Part shown: one piece after another, positions 8,791 to 17,301 of the stretch
Position numbering within the stretch: the first letter of the stretch is position 1
Layout: every line of letters begins with the position of its first letter
Source: Mesorhizobium sp. L-2-11
Lineage (GTDB): Bacteria > Pseudomonadota > Alphaproteobacteria > Rhizobiales > Rhizobiaceae
Assembly (NCBI RefSeq): GCF_016756595.1
Contig: NZ_AP023258.1
Location: 1 to 64,000 of the forward strand
Length of the DNA: 64,000 nt
Direction of reading: 5' to 3'
Notes under the pieces: model-generated
Database searches by the model: none
Seen by the model: only the letters and a program-made list of their open reading frames with translations
What the model was told of the DNA's origin: nothing
Translations under genes and position numbers: made by a program

Positions 8791-9397
8791 CGGCAAGGAC
8801 ACGCTTGCCATAGTCGCGAAGGTGGCCGGTAGGATCGACGTATCGATACAATGTCACCGGTTTGATCCCGAGTTCCTGGCAAAGTTCGGAGACGGCGGTG
8901 TCGCGATTTGCCATCGCGGCTTGCGCTAGCCGAACTTGGGCCTTGGTAAGGGCGAATTTTCTCCCGCCCTTTCGGCCTCTGGCGCGTGCGGCCTGCAGGC
9001 CGGCGATCGTTCGTTCGCGAATAAGTTCGCTTTCAAACTCGGCCAGGGCGGCGAAGATGCCGAAAGAAAGCCGCCCGGCTGGCGTTGTCGTGTCGATTTG
9101 CGCCCCTTGACCGGTCAAGACCTTCAGGCCGACACCGCGATCGGTGAGCTCGGTTACGGTTTTGACCAGATGATGCAGGCTGCGGCCCAGCCGATCGAGC
9201 TTCCAGATGACAAGCACGTCACCACTACGGAGTGCTTTGAGACAGGCCTCCAAACCGGGACGGTCATCTCTCGTGCCTGATGCACGGTCAGAATAGATGT
9301 GCTGTTCTGTAATGCCGGCACTGAGGAGCGCATCGCGCTGGAGGTCGAGCGACTGGCTTCCATCGGCTTTGGAGACGCGGGCGTATCCGATCAGCAT
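8786..9397 (-). CDS. tnpR: Tn3-family resolvase (serine recombinase)
   Basis: A 203-residue serine recombinase. The catalytic serine is in MLIGYARVSKADGSQ; further family motifs are SGTRDDRPGL, VIWKLDRLGRS, GRLSFGIFAALAEFE and ERTIAGLQAARARGRKGGR, followed by a helix-turn-helix C-terminus (ELCQELGIKPVTLYRYV). It resolves cointegrates made by TnpA at the res site upstream of its start. It is divergent from tnpA, the usual arrangement for one Tn3 branch. It appears intact, and its stop lies within the left inverted repeat. Confidence 0.93.
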   Translation of the reverse strand: MLIGYARVSKADGSQSLDLQRDALLSAGITEQHIYSDRASGTRDDRPGLEACLKALRSGDVLVIWKLDRLGRSLHHLVKTVTELTDRGVGLKVLTGQGAQIDTTTPAGRLSFGIFAALAEFESELIRERTIAGLQAARARGRKGGRKFALTKAQVRLAQAAMANRDTAVSELCQELGIKPVTLYRYVDPTGHLRDYGKRVLAA

Positions 9398-9518
9398 GTT
9401 TCACAAACGAGTGTTTGAGGCATTGACGCGCAACCAGGTGCGATAACCATTGTGAATATACCTTATTCCATTTCACAAACAAGAATTCTCAATCCTTTCC
9501 TCGGGATAAAAAAGAAAC
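9398..9518. promoter_or_regulatory. res site and divergent tnpR/tnpA promoter region
   Basis: These 121 bases between the divergent tnpR and tnpA contain TTTCACAAACGAGTGTTTGAG (about 9399-9419) and TTTCACAAACAAGAATTCT (about 9470-9488). Such repeated half-sites are expected of resolvase-binding subsites, and an AT-rich stretch lies between them. Location and repeats support a res site; individual subsites are not resolved. Confidence 0.65.
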
Positions 9519-12443
9519 ATGGCTCATCGTTCCGTTCTGACTGATCGCCAACGCGCTACCCTCTTCGACCTGCCGACCGACGAAGTCTCACTTTTGCGGC
9601 ACTACACTTTGGCCGACGACGATCTGGTCCATATTCGGGAACGGCGGCGTCCCGAGAACAGACTGGGATTTGCGCTTCAGCTTTGCGCGCTGAGATATCC
9701 CGGGCGGACGCTTTATCAGGGCGAGGTCATTCCTGACCAGGTTCTTGCGTTCATCGCCGCGCAGATCGGCGTGGCCGGCGACGCGCTGCTCAACTATGCC
9801 GTTCGCCGGCAAACGCGCCAGCAGCATATGGAGGCCTTGCGCGCTATCTACGGCTACAAGAATTTCGCAGGCCGCGGCGCACGGGAACTGAAAGAGTCGC
9901 TTGACGCGCAGGCCGAAGATTCCCGCTCCAATGAAGATCTCGCACGGCGATTTGTCGATGGATGCCGCCAAACTCAAACCATCTTGCCGGCGATTTCGAT
10001 GATTGAGCGACTCTGCGCCGACGCCCTTGTGGCAGCCGAACGCCGGATCGAGATGCGGATTACCGATCGCCTCGATCAGCCGATCCGCGATCGGCTCGAT
10101 ATGCTGCTGACAGAAATGACGGAGGGCAATGTCAGCCGCTTCGTCTGGCTGCGCAGAACCGAACCGGGTGACAACTCTGCCTTGGCGAACCGTCTGCTCG
10201 ACCGCCTTGAATTTCTGGCAGGGCTAGGATTGAAGCCACAGGTTCTCGATGATGTTCCGCCACATCGGATCGCCCGTCTGCGACGGCAGGGCGAGAGATA
10301 TTTCGCCGATGGCTTGCGCGATATCGGAACGGAGCGGCGCCTGGCTATTCTTGCCGTTTGCGTAGTGGAGTGGGCCGCGGCGATTGGCGATGCTGTTGTG
10401 GAGACGCATGACCGGATCGTCGGCAAGACCTGGCGAGAGGCCAAACGGCTTTGCGATGGACGCGTTGCTGATGCCAAAACGGCCGTAACCGACACCTTGC
10501 GCGCCTTCTCCGGTCTCGGCACGGCAATGCTCGAAGCACGAAACGACGGCATTTCGCTTGAAACGGCGATTGCCACATCGCCAGGCTGGCCGGAGCTGGA
10601 GAAACTGGTCGCTACGGCATCTCAATTGACCGACACCCTTGCCGCCGATCCACTGGCTCATGTCATCCAGGGCTTTCATCGCTTCCGCCGCTATGCGCCG
10701 CGCATGCTGCGCTGCCTGGAAATACAGGCGGCAAGCGTGGCCGAACCGCTCATGCGAGCAATCGCCCTGATCCGGGAAAAGCGCGAAACACCGTCGCAAC
10801 CGACAACTTTTCTGCGTCCCACATCAAAATGGAACCGCCATCTCAAGGCGCAGGATGACGGCGACCATCGCTTGTGGGAAGTAGCGGTCCTCTTCCATTT
10901 ACGCGACGCGTTCCGGTCCGGCGACGTATGGCTCGCCCATTCCCGCCGCTATGCCGATCTCAAACAAGCGCTGGTGCCGATGTCGGCTGCTCTGGCCACA
11001 ACAAGGCTGGCGGTCCCGTTCGAACCCGGCTCATGGCTTGCCGATCGCAAGGCCAGAATGGCGGATGGACTGAAGCGGCTGGCCAGAGCCGCCCGGAGCG
11101 GCACCATTCCGCTCGGCAGCATCGAAGACGGTACCTTGCATCTTGAACGGCTGACTGCGGCAACACCGCAGGACGCCGACGAACTGATCCTCGATCTTTA
11201 CCGGCGCATGCCGGAAGTGCGGATCACCGACATTCTTCTGGATGTCGATGCGGCAACCGGATTTACGGAAGCCTTCACCCATCTACGAACCGGTGCTCCC
11301 TGCCAGGACAAGATCGGCCTTCTGAACGTACTGCTGGCCGAAGGGCTCAATCTGGGCTTAAGAAAGATGGCGGAAGCGTCCAATACCCACGACTACTGGC
11401 AATTGTCTCGCCTTTCGCGCTGGCATGTCGAAAGCGACGCCATCGACCAGGCGCTCGCCATGGTGGTCGCGGCTCAAGGCCGTCTGCCGATGGCCCAATT
11501 CTGGGGAATGGGAGCGACCGCTTCCAGTGACGGCCAGTTCTTCCCGACCGCGCGACAGGGCGAGGCGATGAATCTCATCAACGCCAAATATGGCAACGAA
11601 CCAGGTGTAAAGGCATATACACACCTGTCCGATCAGTTCGCCCCTTTCGCGACCCAGCTCATTCCGGCGACCGTCAGCGAGGCGCCTTATATTCTTGACG
11701 GTCTCCTCATGAATGAAGCCGGCCAGCGTGTCCGTGAACAATACGCCGATACCGGCGGCTTCACCGACCATGTCTTCGCCACCGCCTCGATCCTGGGTTA
11801 CCGGTTCATTCCGCATATCCGGGATTTGCCGTCGAAGCGTCTTTACGTGTTCAATCCTGCCGGCACACCTAGCGAGTTGCGCGGCCTCGTCGGCGGCAAG
11901 ATCAGAGAGGACCTCATCGTCTCGAACTGGTCCGACATTTTGCGTAGTGCTGCGACCATGGTCGCCGGCATCATGGCGCCCAGTCAGCTGCTGCGCAAAT
12001 TCGCTTCCTATCCGCGCCAACACGATCTTGCGCTCGCCCTTCGCGAGGTCGGCCGCATTGAGCGCACGCTGTTCATCATTGAATGGATCCTCGATGTCGA
12101 CATGCAGCGTCGTGCGCGCATCGGTCTCAATAAAGGCGAGGCACATCACGCGCTCAAGAACGCCCTGCGGATAGGCCGGCAAGGCGAGATTCGTGACCGG
12201 ACCACGGAAGGCCAGCACTATCGCATAGCGGGTCTCAATCTGCTTGCCGCCATCATCATCTACTGGAACACGGTTCATCTCGGGCGAGCCGTCCTGCAGC
12301 GCAGAAATACGGGGCTCGACGTGCCGCCGGAACTGCTTGCCCATATCTCGCCGCTCGGCTGGGCGCATATCCTGCTCACCGGCGAGTACCGATGGCCCAA
12401 GCCCACCAAGCGAGTTGAGGCCATCCTTCGCGCTGCTCCATGA
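9519..12443 (+). CDS. tnpA: Tn3-family transposase
   Basis: A 974-residue transposase, normal for Tn3-family TnpA (~950-1000). The N-terminal DUF4158-type region is present (MAHRSVLTDRQRATLFDLPT, ENRLGFALQLCALRYPGR). The C-terminal DDE domain contains WGMGATASSDGQFF (first Asp), AYTHLSDQFAPF (second Asp) and the final acidic region GQGEIRDRTTEGQHYR/LNLLAAIIIYWNT. It joins the 38-bp ends to target DNA in replicative transposition. It appears intact and is separated from tnpR by the res region. Confidence 0.95.
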   Translation: MAHRSVLTDRQRATLFDLPTDEVSLLRHYTLADDDLVHIRERRRPENRLGFALQLCALRYPGRTLYQGEVIPDQVLAFIAAQIGVAGDALLNYAVRRQTRQQHMEALRAIYGYKNFAGRGARELKESLDAQAEDSRSNEDLARRFVDGCRQTQTILPAISMIERLCADALVAAERRIEMRITDRLDQPIRDRLDMLLTEMTEGNVSRFVWLRRTEPGDNSALANRLLDRLEFLAGLGLKPQVLDDVPPHRIARLRRQGERYFADGLRDIGTERRLAILAVCVVEWAAAIGDAVVETHDRIVGKTWREAKRLCDGRVADAKTAVTDTLRAFSGLGTAMLEARNDGISLETAIATSPGWPELEKLVATASQLTDTLAADPLAHVIQGFHRFRRYAPRMLRCLEIQAASVAEPLMRAIALIREKRETPSQPTTFLRPTSKWNRHLKAQDDGDHRLWEVAVLFHLRDAFRSGDVWLAHSRRYADLKQALVPMSAALATTRLAVPFEPGSWLADRKARMADGLKRLARAARSGTIPLGSIEDGTLHLERLTAATPQDADELILDLYRRMPEVRITDILLDVDAATGFTEAFTHLRTGAPCQDKIGLLNVLLAEGLNLGLRKMAEASNTHDYWQLSRLSRWHVESDAIDQALAMVVAAQGRLPMAQFWGMGATASSDGQFFPTARQGEAMNLINAKYGNEPGVKAYTHLSDQFAPFATQLIPATVSEAPYILDGLLMNEAGQRVREQYADTGGFTDHVFATASILGYRFIPHIRDLPSKRLYVFNPAGTPSELRGLVGGKIREDLIVSNWSDILRSAATMVAGIMAPSQLLRKFASYPRQHDLALALREVGRIERTLFIIEWILDVDMQRRARIGLNKGEAHHALKNALRIGRQGEIRDRTTEGQHYRIAGLNLLAAIIIYWNTVHLGRAVLQRRNTGLDVPPELLAHISPLGWAHILLTGEYRWPKPTKRVEAILRAAP

Positions 12444-12605
12444 CAAAAACGGCCCGGCGCGAAAATCAATGTGGCGGAGTATCTTCGCCCACCGCGCGAC
12501 CGAGAGTCGCGCCCTCTATCGTTTTTTGTGCGCAACTGGAGATTGCCCACTATCTTTGGGCCCGGGCGCGATTATGATGGCAGTCGATGCGGTTACGAGG
12601 GGCCT

Positions 12606-13571
12606 ATGCATCGCACCGTCGCAAAGCTCGGCTTGACGCTGTTTCTCGTCGTAGCGACGTGGCCGGCTATTGCCGGCGAGGCGCAATCGCCAGTCACCTT
12701 CGTGCGCTCGATCCTCAATGCCCCCGCCAGCGAGATGAGCTTCGCCCGCACCAAAATCGCGGTCGACAGGTTCGCCGATCCGTCGATTAATGAAGCGGCC
12801 ACGATTGCTGAACTCGACGGCATGGTGGCGATTGTCGGCAAGATGCTGTCCACCTTGCCGCCGGCCGAGGCGGCAACCGACATGGAAAAGATGAAGGCTC
12901 TGAGGGCGTTCATCTATGAGCCGGGACACTGGAACGATCAGAAACCGTTCCAGTACGATCTGGCCGATCCTTTCGGCCAGCAGTTCGGCGCGCAGATGCT
13001 GACGCGCTACCTTGCCACGAAAAAGGGCAATTGCGTTTCTATGCCGATGCTGTTCCTCGCCCTTGGCGAAAAGCTCGGCCTCGATCTCGCCCTCTCGACA
13101 GCGCCGCTCCATGTGTTCGTAAAGTTCACCGACCGAGCGACAGGCAAGACATGGAATCTTGAAACGACAAGCGGGGCCGGCTTCGCCCGCGACGAACACT
13201 ATCGCAAGATTGCGCCAATGACAGACCAGGCGGTTGCCAATGGCGTCTATCTCAAGACACTGAATCGCCACGAAACACTTGCGCTGATCGCGACCGGCGC
13301 TCTCGATGCTCTGCTGGCGGCAGGCCGCTATGACGAAGCCATCGCCGTTGCCGATGTGCTGATCGAAGCCAATCCGGCCGATGCCTACTCGCTGACCAAG
13401 AAAGGCACGGCCTACTATCGGCTGCTCGAACGCGACTTCATTCGCAAATATCCGGCCGAGAAAGACATTCCGCCGGCAGAAATGCCGCGCGCCATTGAGC
13501 TTTCACGTGCCAATCAGGACGCCTTCGCCAAGGCAGAAGCGCTTGGCTGGCGCGAGCCGAAACTGAACTGA
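12606..13571 (+). CDS. exported transglutaminase-fold/TPR protein, transposon cargo
   Basis: A 321-residue protein starting at the ATG at 12606, with GAGGGG just before it. The N-terminus MHRTVAKLGLTLFLVVATWPAIAGEA is a Sec-type signal peptide with an A-x-A-like cleavage region. The core has a transglutaminase-like papain fold: Cys in GNCVSMPMLFLALGEKLGL, His in APLHVFVKF, and an acidic third position in WNLETTSG. The last ~100 residues are TPR-like (ALLAAGRYDEAIAVADVLIEANPADAYSLTKKGTAYYRLL). It probably acts in the periplasm as a peptidase or transamidase; the substrate is unknown. It lies between tnpA and the RHS-tip frame in the same orientation, so it may take part in processing or exporting that toxin, but this is only inferred from position. 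Confidence 0.68.
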   Translation: MHRTVAKLGLTLFLVVATWPAIAGEAQSPVTFVRSILNAPASEMSFARTKIAVDRFADPSINEAATIAELDGMVAIVGKMLSTLPPAEAATDMEKMKALRAFIYEPGHWNDQKPFQYDLADPFGQQFGAQMLTRYLATKKGNCVSMPMLFLALGEKLGLDLALSTAPLHVFVKFTDRATGKTWNLETTSGAGFARDEHYRKIAPMTDQAVANGVYLKTLNRHETLALIATGALDALLAAGRYDEAIAVADVLIEANPADAYSLTKKGTAYYRLLERDFIRKYPAEKDIPPAEMPRAIELSRANQDAFAKAEALGWREPKLN

Positions 13572-13607
13572 ATACCGAATACCATTTGAAGAGGCAGGGG
13601 ACTGAAA

Positions 13608-14510
13608 ATGGGAGTTGGAAGGATCGTTCAACGCTTGCTGGCGGTCATGCTGGCGATCTCGATGACGGTCGCCGGCACGGCCGGCGGTTACGCCGCTTCG
13701 GCATTCAGACCACACTTGTTGCCACTTTCCAGCGGGGCTCAGGCTACTCCGGTGCGTTTCATATCTCCCGACACGATGGACCCGACAATGCCGGGGGTCG
13801 GAACAAACAGATACGCCTACGCCGAAAATGATCCTGTCAATAAAAGCGATCCAAATGGTCATATTTGAGGGTGGGTCGCCGGTGCGATAGTAGGCTACTT
13901 CGCTTCTACCACCGAAGCCAATACCCCCACCACGCCTGACGATATAGCGCAGACAAGTGAGACGGAAGCGTTGGCAAATATGGCGCTTGGCGCTGCGTCT
14001 GCTCCTACCGGCGGCGTCGCTTTGGGTATCGGCCAAGGCATGGCTAGAGCAAGCACCTTAAGGGGCCTAAGCTACGCTCAACGGACATTTAGCGAAACAT
14101 TCAGCTCGTTCGGCAGAGCACAATATTCAAAATTGGCTGGAACGAAAATAAGTACGATTGATGACCTCGCCTCTGCGATAAAAAGTGGACAAGTAAAACC
14201 AAGCCAACTCTCGGTTGAAACCGGGAGAGTTAATGGAAAAGGGTATATTATGAACACCCGCACGGCGACTGCTTTGGAGCGCGCCAATGTACCGCGGTCA
14301 CAATGGAATATTGTAGATAAGACGAAGGACAAGTACGCAATGGATCGATTGAGAGCTCAGCTTGAAAGAAACAACATACCTCCTGGGCAGACCATTTCTG
14401 CGCCAAAGAGCGAGAGTTCAGGTGCATCTGCCGGAAGTGCGAGTGCGTCTAACGGGAATTCGGGTGGCGGACTTCTAGGCGCAATAGGTCGTGCAACCGG
14501 TCTCTGGTAA
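13608..14510 (+). pseudogene. signal-peptide/RHS-core-tip/C-terminal toxin frame with an internal TGA
   Basis: One reading frame of 300 codons broken by TGA at 13866-13868 (codon 87). Part 1 starts at the ATG at 13608 with AGGGG before it. It has a signal peptide ([21 protein letters not shown]) and then the end of an RHS-associated core: [32 protein letters not shown]. After the TGA the frame continues with GWVAGAIVGYFAST, an Ala/Gly-rich linker, and a ~100-residue C-terminal domain (KISTIDDLASAIKSGQVKPSQL, YIMNTRTATALERANVPRSQWN, KYAMDRLRAQLERNNIPPGQ), then a Ser/Gly-rich tail. The layout is that of a polymorphic-toxin tip without the RHS cage. Either the TGA is an inactivating point mutation (TGG would give Trp) or the 3' part is translated separately, for example from an ATG such as 13980. 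Toxin activity is inferred from architecture only. Confidence 0.65.
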
Positions 14511-14525
14511 GAGTAGGCAAGTCTC

Positions 14526-14873
14526 ATGAAAGAATTCCTGCAATTGCCTTATGACTCAAGTGGGTATGGGGACTTTGGCGTCTCCTATGTCGGTACCGAT
14601 GCGAGGGTGCATTTTAGGTATCGGGCCGGCGGAAAGGATCGCATTCCCGAATTGTATTTTGAGTTTTGCATACATATGTCGGTAAATGGCATTCTAAATA
14701 GCCAGAAGCAGCTTCCGTACGATGTTGTTCTGGCAGAAAATTATAAAAATGAGGAATATGAAGGATTCTCTAGATTTTTATTTATGCTAAGCGGGAGCGA
14801 TTTTCAGTTCGAAATTATCGCCAAGAATTGTACTTTTGCAGAATCCACGGAGAAAAGCACGCTTGTCGAATGA
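14526..14873 (+). CDS. probable immunity protein for the RHS-tip toxin
   Basis: A 115-residue acidic, aromatic-rich protein (MKEFLQLPYDSSGYGDFGVS, FYRYRAGG-like and FSRFLFMLSGSDFQFEIIAKN stretches) with no signal peptide. It begins 15 bases after the toxin frame ends and is clearly more AT-rich than the surrounding transposon genes, as is usual for immunity genes of polymorphic toxins. I recognise no family. The role is inferred from position, size and composition. Confidence 0.5.
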   Translation: MKEFLQLPYDSSGYGDFGVSYVGTDARVHFRYRAGGKDRIPELYFEFCIHMSVNGILNSQKQLPYDVVLAENYKNEEYEGFSRFLFMLSGSDFQFEIIAKNCTFAESTEKSTLVE

Positions 14874-14992
14874 AGACACGGCAATCTCGAATCGTCGCCG
14901 TCTTCATGACAAGAACATTGCCACAGTGTTGATGAGAACGTAGGTCTGCCTCCTCCAGAATGGACCCTATTATGGCAAGCTCGTCCTTGCCG

Positions 14993-15030
14993 CTTAGGGT
15001 GTCATTTCGCACTCAGCCGGAACCGACCCC
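14993..15030 (-). repeat. Tn3-family right inverted repeat
   Basis: The complement of the left repeat with a single difference (C for T near the middle). AAGTT (15031-15035) follows as the right target duplication. Confidence 0.93.
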
Positions 15031-15035
15031 AAGTT

Positions 15036-15590
15036 CAGCGGTTCCTCGGTTGCGTCCTCGACGTCAAACACCACGCCATCCTGACCACGTGCTATGCCGC
15101 CGGCTTGCGTATCTCGGAAGCGGTTCAGCTGAAGCCCACGGGCATCGACAGCCAGAGAATGGTCATTCGCGTCGAGCAGGGCAAAGGCCAGAAGGACCGC
15201 TACGTGATGCTGTCGCCCAAGCTCCTGGGGATTCTGCGCGATTACTGGAAGATGCGGCGACCGAAGGAATGGCTCTTCCCCGGCGATCGTGCCGACCAGC
15301 CGATCACCAGGAGTGCGGTGGGACAAGCCTGCGCGAAAGCGCACGACCTCTCCGGATTGTCTAAACCGGTCACGCCGCACAGTTTGAGACACGCCTTCGC
15401 CGTCCATCTGCTGGAGGCCGGTGCCGACGTGCGCACCATTCAACTGCTGCTCGGTCACAGGAGCCTTGCGACCACCGCCCATTACCTGCGGATCGCCACC
15501 AACAAGGTGTGCGCCACGTCGAGCCCCTTCGAGCTCTTGCCGCGCCCGGCGCCCACCGTGCCGCCGCCTGCCAAGCCGCAATACTTCTGA
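15036..15590 (+). pseudogene. IS91-associated tyrosine recombinase, 3' catalytic part
   Basis: The continuation of the gene broken at 8752. The in-frame sequence starts QRFLGCVLDVKHHAIL and contains the tyrosine-recombinase active-site residues: Arg in YAAGLRISEAVQLK, HSLRHAFAVHLLEAG (H-x-x-R), LLGHRSLATTAHY (His and the nucleophilic Tyr), then a proline-rich tail. Without the transposon and one AAGTT copy the gene would encode about 294 residues, normal for this family. It has lost its start and N-terminal domain and cannot be made as a full protein. Confidence 0.88.
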
Positions 15591-15602
15591 ACGGTCGCGG
15601 CA

Positions 15603-16802
15603 ATGGCCCGCTCGGGGCCGGAAGTGGCGGATATCTTCCGCTACTACGGCGAAGCCTATCGCGCACAGCATGATGCGTCGCTGTCCACCGCCCAGCGCCG
15701 CGTCATGACGGCGATCGAACTGTGCCGGACCGCCGCGCTCGGCGGGCACGTCGAAGCATGTGATCAATGCGGCCACCGGCGCATCGCCTTCAACAGCTGC
15801 CGCGACCGGCATTGTCCCCGCTGCCAATCTCTGGCCCGCGCGCAATGGCTGGAGGATCGTCGCGCCGAGCTTCTCGACACCCAGTACTTTCACGTCGTCT
15901 TCACGCTGCCGGAGCCCATTGCCGCCATTGCCTATCAGAACAAGGCACTCGCCTACGGCCTGCTCTTCCGTGCCACCGCCGAGACGTTGCGGACGATCGC
16001 CGCCGACCCCCGACATCTCGGCGCCGAGATCGGTTTCTTCGCCGTGCTGCACACCTGGGGGCAAAATTTGCTGCACCACCCCCACCTGCACTGCGTAGTG
16101 CCGGGTGGCGGGTTCTCGCCGGACCGCACGCGATGGATCGCCTGCAAGCCCGGCTTCTTCCTGCCGGTCCGCGTGCTCTCACGCCTGTTCCGACGATTGT
16201 TTCTGCAGCACCTGGAGAAAGCCTTCGACGCCGGCCAGTTGAAGTTCTTCTCTGACTTGCAGGCCTTGAGCGAGCGCAATGCCTTCCGGCGCTATTTGGC
16301 GCCGCTACGAAAGGCCGAGTGGGTCATCTATGCCAAGCCGCCATTCGCCGGACCCGAACAGGTCCTCGACTACGTCGGCCGCTATACGCACCGCGTCGCC
16401 ATTTCCAACAACCGCCTCGTCGCCATCGAGGACAGCAAAGTCGCCTTTCGCTGGAAGGACTATCGGCACGGCAGTCGGCAGAAGGTCATGACCGTCGCGG
16501 CCGACGAGTTCATTCGCCGCTTCCTGCTACACGTCCTGCCCGAGGGCTTCCATCGCATCCGCTACTACGGCTTCCTCGGCAATCGCTATCGCGAGCAAAA
16601 GCTCGCCCAGTGCCGCGACCTGCTCGGCATGCCGGTTCCCGAGCCGGCGGACAGCCGATCCGAAAAGGACTATCGCGACCGCTATGAGGACCTCACCGGG
16701 CATTCCCTCAGGCAATGTCCCGCCTGTCGTCAAGGCCAGATGATCATCATCGAAACATTCGACGGCGTCACCGGACGCCCGCAATACCAGGATACGTCAT
16801 GA
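15603..16802 (+). CDS. IS91-family Y1 (HUH) transposase
   Basis: A 399-residue rolling-circle transposase. An N-terminal zinc-binding region has Cys/His pairs (EACDQCGHRRIAFNSCRDRHC, PRCQ). The HUH metal site is HHPHLHCVVPGGG, and the single catalytic tyrosine region is YVGRYTHRVAISNNRL. A second Cys pair occurs near the end (CPACRQG). The length is typical of IS91/IS801-type transposases. It begins 12 bases after the recombinase and was probably cotranscribed with it before the Tn3 insertion. It looks intact. Confidence 0.93.
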   Translation: MARSGPEVADIFRYYGEAYRAQHDASLSTAQRRVMTAIELCRTAALGGHVEACDQCGHRRIAFNSCRDRHCPRCQSLARAQWLEDRRAELLDTQYFHVVFTLPEPIAAIAYQNKALAYGLLFRATAETLRTIAADPRHLGAEIGFFAVLHTWGQNLLHHPHLHCVVPGGGFSPDRTRWIACKPGFFLPVRVLSRLFRRLFLQHLEKAFDAGQLKFFSDLQALSERNAFRRYLAPLRKAEWVIYAKPPFAGPEQVLDYVGRYTHRVAISNNRLVAIEDSKVAFRWKDYRHGSRQKVMTVAADEFIRRFLLHVLPEGFHRIRYYGFLGNRYREQKLAQCRDLLGMPVPEPADSRSEKDYRDRYEDLTGHSLRQCPACRQGQMIIIETFDGVTGRPQYQDTS

Positions 16803-17173
16803 AACAGGGGCGTCGCCTTCGTTGTCGTCGCATCGCGCCGGCCGGCTCGGAAGCCAAACTAAGCCGGTCCCGCGAAGGTGCGCGCCGTCACCCCCGGCAG
16901 CCTCTGCCGACAGGGCGCGGCGCCGACCTCACATGCCGGAACCGATATCCGTGCCGCTTTTGGCGTATGCCACGCGTTCAATTGCCGCGGCCGCGACCGG
17001 ATCCGCACCGTCATGCGATACCTGTTCATGGGTGCGGCCCTAATTGAAAACCCATAGCGGCCACCCGTGCCGGCGGCTTAGTCCAACACGTTTTTAGCTC
17101 ACCGTCGCGATCCACCGCAGCGCGCTCTCGCCACCCGCCTTTCTGCGCGACGCCAAGCTAAAAACGCTCTGCA
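16803..17173. other. right end of the IS91-like element and short spacer
   Basis: There is no convincing gene. 16803-17087 is the terminal region of the IS91-like element, GC-rich, ending in the short inverted terminal repeat. 17088-17173 is a spacer before the RIT element; it carries an 11-bp inverted pair (CGTTTTTAGCT at 17089-17099 and its complement at 17156-17166) that I cannot assign. Confidence 0.6.
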
Positions 17174-17301
17174 TTATGTTGCGGCCAGCCATATGTGGTC
17201 TTGCTGACCTATTCCCTTTGTCATCTGAGTATTTGGGGCCGATTGACGCAACATAAATGGCGAGTTTGGCTGCCGGACCTTTTCTCGTTTGGAGGTTCGC
17301 C

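Larger units (their letters stand above)
8753..15030 (+). mobile_element. Tn3-family transposon carrying an RHS-tip toxin module
   Basis: A 6278-bp unit bounded by 38-bp inverted repeats (8753-8790 and 14993-15030) that begin GGGG and end TAAG and differ at one base. The 5-bp target duplication AAGTT is at 8748-8752 and 15031-15035. It contains tnpR (minus), a res-type intergenic region, tnpA (plus), then three cargo genes: an exported transglutaminase-fold protein, an RHS-tip toxin frame and a probable immunity gene. The clean target duplication and near-identical ends indicate a recent insertion. Confidence 0.93.
8256..17087 (+). mobile_element. IS91-like element with tyrosine recombinase, interrupted by a Tn3-family transposon
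   Basis: The ends are a near-perfect 15-base inverted repeat: GTTGGACTAACCCGC at 8256-8270, matched with one change on the opposite strand at 17073-17087. Without the inserted transposon and its target duplication the element is about 2.55 kb and holds two genes: a tyrosine recombinase, now split, and a Y1/HUH transposase. This two-gene layout occurs among IS91 relatives. It inserted into the TerB-like gene. Which end is the rolling-circle origin cannot be told from the sequence alone. Confidence 0.72.

Noticed and set aside
13866..13868. TGA as selenocysteine or programmed readthrough in the RHS-tip frame
   Set aside because: No stem-loop typical of a selenocysteine insertion element was evident just downstream, and a point mutation is simpler.
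17089..17166. 78-bp segment bounded by 11-bp inverted repeats as a miniature transposable element
   Set aside because: No target duplication and no second copy seen in the window; it could be coincidental spacer sequence.
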